This document shows positions 17,803 through 26,369 of a stretch of 64,000 nucleotides of DNA, piece after piece. A program made the translations under genes and the position numbers. Every line of letters begins with the position of its first letter. Position 1 is the stretch's first letter. Under the pieces are notes generated by a model. It had not been told where the DNA came from, made no database searches, and saw nothing but the letters and a program-made list of their open reading frames with translations. This DNA is from LZORAL124-50-18 sp051208045 (GTDB lineage: Bacteria; Pseudomonadota; Gammaproteobacteria; Pseudomonadales; Oleiphilaceae): contig JBPJFY010000006.1 of assembly GCA_051208045.1 (NCBI GenBank), forward strand, positions 210,868 through 274,867. Direction: 5' to 3'.

Positions 17803-17886
17803 CCTAGCCAAAATATTTCGCTTTAAAATCAACGGCCTGTAGAGGGGGTTGCGACGAAATTGACTAGTCAAAAGTGTGACGATATC
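17803..17886 (-). promoter_or_regulatory. CRISPR leader of array 2
   Basis: 84 bases, gapless match to the array 1 leader with about six substitutions. It contains TTGACTAGTCAA, a palindrome that is imperfect in the array 1 copy. The shared leaders imply that one adaptation machinery serves both arrays. An open frame of 61 codons across it on the minus strand is an artefact. Confidence 0.85.
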
Positions 17887-18059
17887 GTTGAGCATAAGTG
17901 TCATAAAAATAGCCAAATTATCGTCAGTTTCTCTAGTGTTTGATCCTGGTTTCTTCCACGAGCGGAAGCTGAAGGTTGCCATAAGTTTACCCTGAGAGTC
18001 AATCGGGACGTTTTTTCAAGTCTTGACTATCTGAAGCTAGAACCTTCTGGTTTTCCAAG

Positions 18060-19265
18060 CTAACCTGCTTTTCGTAAGGCCTGAAATAATGTTCTAAGCG
18101 TGCTTTCCAGTGTTTGTTCATTGGCTAGAATTGCGCGCAGTTCCCGGTTTTCATTTCGAATGCCGTGAGCTAATGCGTTACGAAGCCGTTTGAGAGTTCT
18201 ATATTCGGTTAGCTCGATAGATTGTGATGCATTATCTCGATCCAAGTAGTCGTTTAAATTGCCATTCTGTTGAGAGACGCGCTTGCTGACATAACCTTCC
18301 TGTGCATAAATACAGGCACGAAGATAGTCTTTGCGTTTGAGGTATTGATCCGCAAGGCGAAATTCAATATCACCCCGGTTGGTTGCGTTTGTCCAGGCAA
18401 GACGCTCTTTTAACTGTTCTTCAAACAACTCGCTGAGTGGTGTAGACTCATCAAATGTATGCTGTTTCACCGGCTGAAGTTTTTCTTTTGCTTGACTGGC
18501 ATTAGAAATACGCTCGCAGTAGGCAGCATTCTGCAAAGCCCGGGTTAGGTGGCTTGGAACGCCATCGACCTCAAGAAGGGGAGCAAAGACGCTGTAATCG
18601 CCATCTTTGTCAAAACTATTGAGCGCACTTATCCAGTCGATAACCTGAAGCAGGCTGTCCAGCTGGATCACGGCGGCAGAGCCATCCGGAAGTCGACGGT
18701 CCACCGCACCATACAGTATTTGCTCAATGTCGACGTTACGGGTGACGCGCATGTAAGCGGCGCTGAGCAAGGCTAGCATGGGCAAATATCGCAAACCATG
18801 GGTAACATCGAGGGTGACTTTTGCGTTTTCGGGTACCCAGGCCTGTACACTTGAAAGATACTTGGCGGTTTGATGGTTAACCTGATTGCCGTCCATGTAG
18901 GGCACAAGTTGGCAGTGTACCTGGCAGCCAAAATGAAGGCTGAGTGCTTGGCTTAACGCGATCAAATGAGAGGTATAGGCGTCTGTTCTCTGGTCACATT
19001 GTTGTGCTTCTTCGAGATCGGTCATCGTATCTGTCAAAGCCTCATCAATGGCCTGATCCATACCTGCCATGAACGGTAGAGCGCTCCAAAGGCTCCCGGT
19101 TGTACCGAGAAGAATAACTTCCTCGGGTTGCAAAAGTGGAATCAGACCGAAACCGATCATGGAGGTTTCGAATCGTGTTTCGCCCAACTGGTAGCGGGTG
19201 CGGGGGTATTCCTGGTTTGTCGTTTTGGGTGCGCCGATGTGGGTAACCAGAATCTTTTTTGTCAT
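18060..19265 (-). CDS. Csx1-like CARF-HEPN ribonuclease (DxTHG family)
   Basis: A 401-residue protein of the TM1812/DxTHG Csx group. The N-terminal strand is KILVTHIGAP. The CARF hallmark LDVTHGLRYLPMLAL has D153 and THG at 155-157. The C-terminal HEPN motif RNALAH has R362 and H367 (R-x4-H). Such proteins are RNases switched on by cyclic oligoadenylate from Cas10. It is transcribed leftward, 13 bases after csx16, and points toward array 2. It belongs functionally to the csm operon although it is not in it. Confidence 0.88.
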   Translation of the reverse strand: MTKKILVTHIGAPKTTNQEYPRTRYQLGETRFETSMIGFGLIPLLQPEEVILLGTTGSLWSALPFMAGMDQAIDEALTDTMTDLEEAQQCDQRTDAYTSHLIALSQALSLHFGCQVHCQLVPYMDGNQVNHQTAKYLSSVQAWVPENAKVTLDVTHGLRYLPMLALLSAAYMRVTRNVDIEQILYGAVDRRLPDGSAAVIQLDSLLQVIDWISALNSFDKDGDYSVFAPLLEVDGVPSHLTRALQNAAYCERISNASQAKEKLQPVKQHTFDESTPLSELFEEQLKERLAWTNATNRGDIEFRLADQYLKRKDYLRACIYAQEGYVSKRVSQQNGNLNDYLDRDNASQSIELTEYRTLKRLRNALAHGIRNENRELRAILANEQTLESTLRTLFQALRKAG

Positions 19266-19278
19266 TGCGAAACTCCGT

Positions 19279-19608
19279 TCAGCCTGAGATCTTGGTGAAT
19301 TGGCTGAGGTCTTCAGCTTGCCCTAAGGATACTACCACTCTTCGTAACGTGGGAGAGAGAGTTTGTAATTCAGTCATAGATAACTCAAGACCTCGCCAGT
19401 TAGCGGGAACGTTGATCGTGAGGTAGTAAAAATCCGCGCCGCGCTCGATAACCGTTGCGGCCAGATGAATGGGGAGTGTGCCTATTACAATGTCTCCGGC
19501 ATTTATCCTTTCTGTAGCAAGGTGCTCTGCGAAGTGATCGATGCGAAATTCCTTCGATTTTGCCCATTGAATAGCGCCGGGGTGTCGTGAAATAAACCAA
19601 GTTGCCAT
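19279..19608 (-). CDS. csx16: Csx16 (VVA1548 family)
   Basis: A 109-residue protein. MATWFISRHPGAIQWA at the N-terminus, then GDIVIGTLPIHLAA and the RGADFYYLTINVP and RGLELSMTEL blocks are characteristic of Csx16. The family is restricted to type III CRISPR loci. Recent work, as I recall, points to cyclic-oligoadenylate-degrading ring nuclease activity, which would make it an off-switch for the Csx1-like RNase encoded downstream. Confidence 0.88.
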   Translation of the reverse strand: MATWFISRHPGAIQWAKSKEFRIDHFAEHLATERINAGDIVIGTLPIHLAATVIERGADFYYLTINVPANWRGLELSMTELQTLSPTLRRVVVSLGQAEDLSQFTKISG

Positions 19609-20093
19609 GTCTTCGTTCTTTTCGGGAAAGTGCTAACAGTATAGACAGTGGCGTAAGCCAAAGGCGATTCGTAAGATTGCCAGGTTTTTTGCAGTTTCTT
19701 AAAGCACATTCTCCAATAATCCATAAAAAAATATTTGTAAGGATTATTGAATTAATCGCCTTATTGCAAGGGAGCTACAATTCGATAAGATGAGCGCAAT
19801 CACAATAATCGAGAGGATTGTAACGCTTTACACATTGTCCTCATCGATGACCGATATAGATCGAAAATATTGAACAGCCCAGACTGAATTCGATAAGTGC
19901 AAAGAGTGGTGTCGTAACCAGTCGCGCGACACTGTTTGACGCACTTTTAAATATACCAGGGCTATAAAACCAAAAAACTCCATTGGCCCGGCAACCCGCG
20001 CGGAATAGTACCAAGAGTATATGGGGCACCAATCGCTCCAGAGTATAGGTTTTCAACGATGTTTGAAGACAAGAATTAGGAGAAAACAAGAAT
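19609..20093. other. Gene-free stretch at the right end of the CRISPR locus
   Basis: About 485 bases between leftward csx16 and a rightward hypothetical gene. Short open frames have no ribosome sites or protein-like composition. Sequence is AT-rich near 19700-19810, where the csx16 promoter may lie. No repeat, tRNA end or attachment-like direct repeat was found. Confidence 0.5.
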
Positions 20094-20594
20094 ATGACTG
20101 CTCAAATTGCCGAACGACTTCATTATCAAGGCGAGGACATGGCCATGTGCACCAATCCCCTCGGCCAGTATTTCTCAATGGGGGGAATCAATCCAACGTT
20201 CAGATCAAACTGCACCGCATTGTGGCGTGGCTACGTAGGTCGCTGGGAAGTCATTGATGACCGCCTGTACTTGGTCGAACTGAATGGAAACCTGGAAAAT
20301 GGAACAGAAGTCACGTTAGAGACACTCTTTCCCGGCTTTCCTGACAAGGTTTTCGCTCACTGGTATTCAGGCACAATCCGTTTGCCGCAGGGTCGGCAGC
20401 TTAAGTACGTCCACATGGGGTACGGTAGCTCCTTTGAGCGAGATTTGTTGCTGGAAGTAGAGAAGGGCGTTATCAAGACTAGTCGCGTGCGCCAAAACGG
20501 GCATGCCGGGAGAGAAAACAGCCCGGTAGGCTACGGGATTGGTGGGGTGCTGGTCTTCCCGAGCGGCAAGCAAAAGGAAGGGGCGGCACAATGA
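20094..20594 (+). CDS. Conserved hypothetical protein, soluble
   Basis: A 166-residue beta-rich protein. Striking blocks are MCTNPLGQYF near residue 18, CTALWRGYVGRWEVIDDRLYLVEL, and LFPGFPDKVFAHWYSGTIRLPQG. I have the impression of a widespread uncharacterised family with these motifs but cannot name it. Its stop overlaps the next ATG (ATGATC), so it is coupled with a membrane protein. It may be a soluble partner of that protein. Confidence 0.75.
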   Translation: MTAQIAERLHYQGEDMAMCTNPLGQYFSMGGINPTFRSNCTALWRGYVGRWEVIDDRLYLVELNGNLENGTEVTLETLFPGFPDKVFAHWYSGTIRLPQGRQLKYVHMGYGSSFERDLLLEVEKGVIKTSRVRQNGHAGRENSPVGYGIGGVLVFPSGKQKEGAAQ

Positions 20595-21244
20595 TCTGTC
20601 TCTATTGGTATGCGGGGTTCGGGGTACTCGTCCTCTTCTTCATGATGGCACTTCATAAGCTGACCAAGAAGAAAGATGAAGCCTCGCTGAGTGATGTGCT
20701 TGCAGGCTACCTGCAGCCCGACCGGAAATCACTGTGGTATCGGCTTCTGAACGATGTACTTGGCCCGGCCTTGGTCTTTACTCTGATGGTGCCCTTTTGG
20801 CCAGTGTTGGTTTTCTTCAAGGTTAAGATGCTTGTTTACGGGGAACCCGATCGTGGTTCCATGGATGAGCCTGAGTTTGCTGTCACACGTGACGACTTGC
20901 AAACACAATTGAGCCTCCAGGAGGTCGAAAAGCGTGAGATCGTTTTTGACCCACTGGGAGCTGTACCGAATGTGCCATTTGGTCATCTGAACGCTGCATG
21001 GAGGAATTTCTGCGAGGATATGAAATCCCACGATCATCTTTGGAGTTTCACCGCACATTGGACAAACGCATGGGGCAATAAGGAGTTTCGGCAGGGTTAC
21101 GTCATCGAGCGAGGCGAGGAGCTTGGCCCCAACTTCCTTACTGTCTGCAAGGAAGTTGTCGAGGATGCCGACCAGGAAGCCGTCAGTGGGAAAAAAAGGC
21201 GCAATTCGATATTCTGGTTTGGGCTCGGAATAAAGGCAAACTAA
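20591..21244 (+). CDS. Hypothetical membrane protein, coupled to the preceding gene
   Basis: A 217-residue protein with an N-terminal membrane segment (residues about 5-22) and a second around 60-80 (LVFTLMVPFWPVLVFF), leaving a soluble C-terminal domain of about 130 residues with many aromatic residues. The start overlaps the previous stop by four bases. No family recognised. Confidence 0.7.
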   Translation: MICLYWYAGFGVLVLFFMMALHKLTKKKDEASLSDVLAGYLQPDRKSLWYRLLNDVLGPALVFTLMVPFWPVLVFFKVKMLVYGEPDRGSMDEPEFAVTRDDLQTQLSLQEVEKREIVFDPLGAVPNVPFGHLNAAWRNFCEDMKSHDHLWSFTAHWTNAWGNKEFRQGYVIERGEELGPNFLTVCKEVVEDADQEAVSGKKRRNSIFWFGLGIKAN

Positions 21245-21575
21245 CTCGAATATAACCGCCGGAGTCTGTGCCGAGGGATGGGGGAGCAACACATTTTTCT
21301 AGTGTCGATACTCATCTGTCGAGCACCTTTCTTTCAACGTCTCAGGAGAGTCTACCCCAGGGGTTTTAATCGACTTTTGGGCCCCCTTGATCATAAATGG
21401 CAAATGCAACATTGGCACTTAAGTAACCGTGAACGTGCTTTGTTTGATCTATTTCACAGCGTGCCTCTGGAATGCCATCCTTTTTGTTGCTGGCATATAT
21501 TTCAAGCCTCACAGGTTTGGCATCATGTAGGAGTTTTGCTTGAGCACTCCAGATGAAGCCTCACCACCGCACAGT
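21245..21575. other. Gene-free stretch
   Basis: About 331 bases downstream of two converging gene groups. The plus frame at 21278-21556 (rich in Cys, His, Phe and Trp) has no good ribosome site and looks non-coding. I see no strong terminator hairpin, and nothing else of note. Confidence 0.45.
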
Positions 21576-21677
21576 TTAGCATTCGCCAGATTTGAGCCGG
21601 TAATCTACCTGTTCGAACCCGATGTTATCTTCATCGAGAGAGAGCATGTGATAGTTCAGTCTACGGATGAGTTTCAT
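21576..21677 (-). CDS. 33-residue small protein downstream of the ABC membrane protein
   Basis: ATG at 21677 with AGGAG eight bases upstream, 54 bases after the transporter stop, so it is very likely cotranscribed. The peptide starts MKLIRRLNYHMLSLDED, is acidic in the middle and ends in a single Cys (SGEC). It is not hydrophobic and has no double-Gly leader motif, so it is not an obvious bacteriocin. It may be a regulatory peptide or a substrate of the transporter-like protein. No family recognised. Confidence 0.5.
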   Translation of the reverse strand: MKLIRRLNYHMLSLDEDNIGFEQVDYRLKSGEC

Positions 21678-21731
21678 AGTTGAAGCTCCTGCGATTTGCT
21701 CGGTTCCCCTGCAGAGCCACATTGCAACAGA

Positions 21732-22601
21732 TCATTCAGAAGGCGCATTAATCCGCTGAACGATCTCGCTCAGCCGCGACCAGCTCTGTAGCGTGATCGG
21801 CAATACGAGTGAGGATTCCACGAACTCCCAGGAATAGCTGATGATAGAAAAAATGGTGCCAACCGTGAGGGTGATGTGGATGGTGGCAAACCATAAGTTG
21901 AAGGCAATAAAGCTCAGCATGGCAATAAAAATCAGGCCATAGACACAGGATTCCGTATCGGAAATCCGTACTTCTGCGGTACGTAAACGCCGGAGATAGG
22001 ACGAAATCGAGGCGTGCTCACGGGTGTCCAGTGTATGCACTTGCTGCTCTTTTTCGTGATTGAGTTGGGCGTTAAGCGCAAAAAAACGCCCGTGAAACAG
22101 GCCGTAGATCAACAGTGATATCAGGGCCGTGAGCGCAGCAGCATACGACAGTGTGGGGTGAAAGGCATACAACACCACAATGGCGATAATCACCTGTACC
22201 AAGGCGGCCATTAACTCCGGAACTTCCTGCTCCAGAAAATCGATCAGCTCTCTGCCCATCTCCATCCGCGCGTTTATTTTTGAGGTGGGCAAAGCCTGGG
22301 ATCGGGCCACGAGTTCTTCACTGAGTCGAACCTTAATGGTGCCGTAGGCGCGTGTATCATAGATGCGCCGGATGACGCTGATCACAACCAGTGCGAATAA
22401 CACGGCACAGAGTTGAGTGAAGGCGAGGGTGTCCTGCACCAGGAGCCCGTCAATGGCAAACCCGATCAACAGCGGTACGAGGGCGGTGAGCGCGGTTTCC
22501 ATAAAGGTGAGCAGCCAGGTAATGCCTACAGAGGGCCAGTAGTCTGACAGGATGGCACTCAGGTTCAGTGCTTTTGCCGCCAGTTTCATCGGGGGTGTCA
22601 T
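21732..22601 (-). CDS. ABC transporter six-TM domain protein without ATPase
   Basis: A 289-residue protein. Start ATG 22601 chosen for its AAAGGAG. It has about six membrane segments, e.g. ITWLLTFMETALTALVPLLI, LCAVLFALVVISVI and VIIAIVVLYAF, and follows the exporter-type TM fold of the ABC_membrane_3 group. The sequence stops before any Walker A, signature or Walker B motif, and no ATPase gene is adjacent. It may work with an ATPase encoded elsewhere or act without ATP hydrolysis. A 33-residue ORF follows in the same operon. Confidence 0.75.
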   Translation of the reverse strand: MTPPMKLAAKALNLSAILSDYWPSVGITWLLTFMETALTALVPLLIGFAIDGLLVQDTLAFTQLCAVLFALVVISVIRRIYDTRAYGTIKVRLSEELVARSQALPTSKINARMEMGRELIDFLEQEVPELMAALVQVIIAIVVLYAFHPTLSYAAALTALISLLIYGLFHGRFFALNAQLNHEKEQQVHTLDTREHASISSYLRRLRTAEVRISDTESCVYGLIFIAMLSFIAFNLWFATIHITLTVGTIFSIISYSWEFVESSLVLPITLQSWSRLSEIVQRINAPSE

Positions 22602-22776
22602 GCGAACATCTCCTTTGGGTTGTTTGGGTGTAGCGCAGAGTACTACTTTGGAAGAGCGCAACAGTTTCGCAAACCCGGAGTTAAGATAATGTTAAGGTGA
22701 TTTTGCATCGGGGAGATCAATGGCCTCGATAAGCGATTGAACGCAAATTGAGCTGCAAAGCTGCAGTGAGGAATCA

Positions 22777-23196
22777 ATGATTAAAAAAACTGTTTTACTT
22801 CCCATCTTTTTATTTTTACTCGCAGGAGGATGCGCCATGGCGGCAGATATTCGGTTGAATTGGGAGTGGCCAGCAGATAGGGAGCTATCTGACAAGTTAG
22901 TGATTAAGGTGACGTCCATCGCTAACCACGAGAGTGGTTGGTTTGGTTTGAAGCGTTCACCCTCTATTGTTGAGGGCGTGCCTGACCCCGTTGATCTTAC
23001 AGGGGAGATTCTTCGTGGCGGGCGGGCACTTGCGGGTCAGTCAGTTTCGCTGATGTTGCCCCGGCTGGAGCTTGAAGGCATTATCGAGGGAGATATCGTA
23101 GCGATCGGGCTGCTGGAAGCGACCACCTGCATTTGCCTGAAAAAACTGGCGGACCCGGACGAAGATCTCTCCACATGGCAGTGCGCTTCGAGTTAA
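22777..23196 (+). CDS. Exported hypothetical protein, possible lipoprotein
   Basis: A 139-residue protein with a clear signal peptide (MIKKTVLLPIFLFLL). LAGGC could be a lipobox with Cys at residue 19. AMAADI just after it could equally be a signal peptidase I site. The mature part is beta-rich with paired Cys near the end (CICLKKL). GAGG lies before the ATG. Function unknown. Confidence 0.65.
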   Translation: MIKKTVLLPIFLFLLAGGCAMAADIRLNWEWPADRELSDKLVIKVTSIANHESGWFGLKRSPSIVEGVPDPVDLTGEILRGGRALAGQSVSLMLPRLELEGIIEGDIVAIGLLEATTCICLKKLADPDEDLSTWQCASS

Positions 23197-23288
23197 TGTG
23201 CTCAGTTTATACCGCGAGGTTGTTTTCAAAAAGAGTGGCAGACGTCAAGCCTGAGGTTGTGCTGAATTTGCATGAAAGATATATTAAT

Positions 23289-23315
23289 ATGTATCATTGA
23301 TCTAAATTGATACAT
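23289..23315. promoter_or_regulatory. Inverted-repeat operator upstream of hipB
   Basis: ATGTATCA and TGATACAT form a perfect 8-bp inverted repeat separated by 11 bases, ending 15 bases before the hipB ATG. Position and geometry fit a HipB autoregulatory operator (HipB-type dimers bind such spaced palindromes). AT-rich promoter-like sequence overlaps it. Confidence 0.6.
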
Positions 23316-23330
23316 AATGGCGAATCATTT

Positions 23331-23642
23331 ATGGGCTATATTTCAGACACACTGCTGCAGAGCTTGCGAGAAGCCCGCTCACGCAAAGGAATGAGTCAAC
23401 GTAGTTTGAGAGACCGTTCCGGAGTGCCGCAGGGCCATATCTCAAAAATTGAATCGGGCGAGGTTGATCTCAGGCTTTCCAGTCTGATTGCGTTGGCGCG
23501 TGTGCTTGATCTGGAGTTAATGCTCGTGCCTAAAAAGTATGTGCCAGCAATTCAATCCATCATGCGAAGCAACGAAGACGGTCTGGATTCCGCAGAGAGT
23601 TTACCACCAGCCTATCGCCTGGATGAGGATGCCAATGACTGA
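23331..23642 (+). CDS. hipB: HipB-like antitoxin, XRE-family DNA-binding protein
   Basis: A 103-residue protein with a helix-turn-helix from about residue 8 to 62: LREARSRKGMSQRSLRDRSGVPQGHISKIESGEVDLRLSSL, shown here only in outline as the XRE pattern (MSQRSLRDRSG, then HISKIESG). ATG 23331 is preferred over an upstream TTG that lies inside the operator. It overlaps hipA by eight bases. The family neutralises HipA and represses the operon. Confidence 0.85.
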   Translation: MGYISDTLLQSLREARSRKGMSQRSLRDRSGVPQGHISKIESGEVDLRLSSLIALARVLDLELMLVPKKYVPAIQSIMRSNEDGLDSAESLPPAYRLDEDAND

Positions 23643-24849
23643 TCGCATATCCACGCTGAATGTGCTGCTCTATGGCGAAACCGTCGGCACCATCACTCAT
23701 GTTGGCGGTGATCGAACACTGTTTGCGTTTACGGAGGCGTATATCAAGGATGAATCCCGCCCTGTACTGGGTCTCGGATTCAAGGATGCGTTCGGTGGCC
23801 TGATCACCCAATTCAAGCCGACACAAACCAGGCTGACGCCGTTTTTTTCCAACGTATTGCCAGAAGACTCCCTGCGTAACTATCTGGCGAAACGAGCAGG
23901 TGTTAACCCTGCTTACGAGTTCTTTCTGTTATGGGCATTGGGACAGGATTTGCCGGGTGCGATTACGGTTGTGGCGGCGGACGGTCAGGCGGTGTTGCCC
24001 AGTACGCCAGAGAACCGGAATGAGGAAGCGGGGCGTGATGGCCCATTACGATTTTCGTTGGCGGGCGTGCAGTTGAAGTTCTCTGCGGTACAACAGACCG
24101 GCGGAGGTTTGACGATTCCGGCATCGGGTGCAGGTGGCTCGTGGATCGTTAAATTGCCTTCGTCCCGTTTTGAGGCCGTGCCGGAGAATGAATACTCGAT
24201 GATGATGTTGGCACGACAACTGGGTATGAATGTACCCGAAATTCGGTTATTACCCATCGATCAGATTACCAACATCCCCGAGGGATTGGGTAAATTTGGT
24301 AAGAGCGCTTTTGCGATCAAGCGGTTTGATCGCGCTGGTGATCAGTTGGTACATATTGAGGACTTTGCACAGGTATTCGGTGTATACCCACTGGATAAGT
24401 ACAGCAAAGCCAGCATGCGTAATATTGCACAGGTACTTGGCATTGAAGGTCGGGAAGAAGACATCGTTGAGTTTACTCGTAGACTGGTATTCAACACGCT
24501 GATCGGTAATGCTGACATGCATTTGAAAAACTGGTCGGTCATTTATAAGGATAGGCGGGCTGCGTCGATTGCGCCGGCGTACGACTTTCTTTCAACCGTT
24601 CCCTATATTCCTGACGACAGTGCGGCCTTGAAAGTCAGCCGCAGTAAAAAGTTTCGCGATTTTACCCTCGACGAGTTAGCGCATCTGGCGGCCAGGGCGA
24701 TGCTGCCAGAGAAGCTGGTGCTGGATACCGCCAAAAACATGGTTGACGCATTTTATGAGCTATGGGCGAAAGAAAAGGCGCACCTGCCTCTGCCCAGCAG
24801 CATGATTGAAGCAATCGACAGGCATTTAGGCGAGGTGCCGTTGCGTTGA
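23635..24849 (+). CDS. hipA: HipA-like serine/threonine kinase toxin
   Basis: A 404-residue protein. The HipA core shows FSLAGVQLKFSA (about residue 140), SWIVKLPSSRF with the ATP-binding Lys, ENEYSMMMLA, the catalytic GNADMHLKNWSV (about 290) and APAYDFLST with the metal-binding Asp. The known toxin phosphorylates a target such as glutamyl-tRNA synthetase and causes growth arrest. The catalytic residues look intact. It starts inside hipB, so the pair is coupled. Confidence 0.9.
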   Translation: MTDRISTLNVLLYGETVGTITHVGGDRTLFAFTEAYIKDESRPVLGLGFKDAFGGLITQFKPTQTRLTPFFSNVLPEDSLRNYLAKRAGVNPAYEFFLLWALGQDLPGAITVVAADGQAVLPSTPENRNEEAGRDGPLRFSLAGVQLKFSAVQQTGGGLTIPASGAGGSWIVKLPSSRFEAVPENEYSMMMLARQLGMNVPEIRLLPIDQITNIPEGLGKFGKSAFAIKRFDRAGDQLVHIEDFAQVFGVYPLDKYSKASMRNIAQVLGIEGREEDIVEFTRRLVFNTLIGNADMHLKNWSVIYKDRRAASIAPAYDFLSTVPYIPDDSAALKVSRSKKFRDFTLDELAHLAARAMLPEKLVLDTAKNMVDAFYELWAKEKAHLPLPSSMIEAIDRHLGEVPLR

Positions 24850-24907
24850 AATGAACCAGAATGGAACGCTCAGTCTTGATCGATTTTGCTCATAGGTGCG
24901 GTGAAAA

Positions 24908-26221
24908 CTAATTGGCACCGGGCTTATCCGACAATATGCGAACCTCACGTTGCGGGAAGGGAATCTCAATGTTGTTGGCTTGCAGGGTTTCCAGAATAAT
25001 CAGCAGCAAGTCGCCGCCGACGCGGTTTCTGCCGTCATCAATCCCTTCCATCCAGAATTCCACAAACATGTTGATCCCGGAATCGCCAAAACTGTCGATT
25101 TCGCAGTCCGGCCGTTCTTCAAAGGGAATGTCCTCTCCGCTGATCACCTGTTCGTGTGTGGCCACGGCGGCTTTGATCAACTCGACGGTTTTTCGCACGT
25201 CGGTGCTGTAGGCGACGGAAAAGTCCACGCGGTAACGCTGCTTTTTGTTTTTGTGTGTCCAGTTGGTGAATGCGCCTGTGATGAATTTTTCGTTGGGCAC
25301 GACGATGTCTTTGCCATCAAACGTTTCCAGTGTGGTGGATCGCATGTTGAGCTGGGTGACTTCGCCGGTGCGGCCATCTTCCAGCTCAACGTAATCGCCC
25401 AGGGAGACTGACCGATCCAGCAGGATGATGACACCGGAAATGAAATTTGAGGCAATGGACTGTAATCCGAAGCCCAAGCCGACGCCCACAGCACCGCCAA
25501 ACACCGCCAGTGCAGTGAGGTTGATCCCCATTATCTGGAGCAACAGCAGGAAAATAACGAAGAACAGCGAAATTTCGAAGAGCTTGGCCAAGACTTCCCG
25601 TGTGCGAAAATCAATGGTGGTTTGCCGCCGGATAATGGTTTGGCCGGTAGAGTTTGAGATTCGCCCCAGCCAGAACAACAGTGAGCCAAAGAGGAGCACA
25701 CGAATCAGGCCATAGGCCGAAACACTGATATTGCCAACGTCCAGTGAGATAGATTCCAGCACACGTACGATGTCATCGAGGAAGTCAACCAAGTGCAAAA
25801 AGAGAATCGGTGTGCCGATCCAATGAAACAGCTTTTCGGCAATGGCATTGGTGATCACGAGATTCACGAAGGAGTTGAAGAGCAGCAACATGGCGACGAC
25901 TAAGGCAACGTTCATGAGCCAGTTCTGTTGCAGGTACGTCTGACTGAACGCAAAGGCGATTCTCAGAAAAAATATGGCCAGTATGGGGAAAAGCAGTTTA
26001 CCCACGCGGTACAGGAAAAAATGGATAGGATGCTCCTGAACGCTGGCTGGTGCTTTATTCAGCACGGGCGCGGCCGCTCGCATTTTTTTGGCGAGGGTGT
26101 AGGCAAAGAGGTAAATCAACGAAATGATGGCGACCTGACTGTAGGTGTCGGGATCGGACAGCGTGGTGATCACCAGGTTCGTCAGTTCGGTCGAATCAAT
26201 CAGTTGGTTCTCTTCAGTCAT
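24908..26221 (-). CDS. MscS-family mechanosensitive channel
   Basis: A 437-residue inner-membrane protein. ATG 26221 has GGGGGAG upstream. About five membrane segments precede the MscS pore helix and beta domain: GGAVGVGLGFGLQSIASNF, VSLGDYVELEDGRTGEV, then STTLETFDGKDIVVPNEKF. The C-terminal alpha/beta vestibule ends in IPFPQREVRIL. It should relieve osmotic down-shock by opening under membrane tension. Size is intermediate between MscS and MscK types. Confidence 0.92.
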   Translation of the reverse strand: MTEENQLIDSTELTNLVITTLSDPDTYSQVAIISLIYLFAYTLAKKMRAAAPVLNKAPASVQEHPIHFFLYRVGKLLFPILAIFFLRIAFAFSQTYLQQNWLMNVALVVAMLLLFNSFVNLVITNAIAEKLFHWIGTPILFLHLVDFLDDIVRVLESISLDVGNISVSAYGLIRVLLFGSLLFWLGRISNSTGQTIIRRQTTIDFRTREVLAKLFEISLFFVIFLLLLQIMGINLTALAVFGGAVGVGLGFGLQSIASNFISGVIILLDRSVSLGDYVELEDGRTGEVTQLNMRSTTLETFDGKDIVVPNEKFITGAFTNWTHKNKKQRYRVDFSVAYSTDVRKTVELIKAAVATHEQVISGEDIPFEERPDCEIDSFGDSGINMFVEFWMEGIDDGRNRVGGDLLLIILETLQANNIEIPFPQREVRILSDKPGAN

Positions 26222-26369
26222 CGAGCGCTCCCCCAAAGGCGGCACAAAGGGTGCCGGTGCATTAAGCATAGACTACGCCTGTTGGATTCACCTGAACTGG
26301 CGTGTGACGCTTGCCTTTACTCAGGTGACATGGTTTCATTCATTCTTTGCTTTACACGGGTAACGCAAC

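Noticed and set aside
17797..17982. 61-codon minus-strand frame after array 2
   Set aside because: Most of it is the CRISPR leader read as protein; the same peptide segment appears at the array 1 leader, where it is also non-coding.
19609..20093. Possible attachment site or tRNA end bounding the CRISPR island
   Set aside because: No tRNA-like cloverleaf, integrase gene or matching direct repeat was seen at the other side.
21278..21556. 92-codon plus-strand frame
   Set aside because: No convincing ribosome site; unusually rich in His, Phe, Cys and Trp; no protein-like pattern.
24908..26269. Upstream start for the MscS channel at 26269
   Set aside because: The ATG at 26221 has a strong GGGGGAG ribosome site, and the extra residues of the longer form look untranslated.
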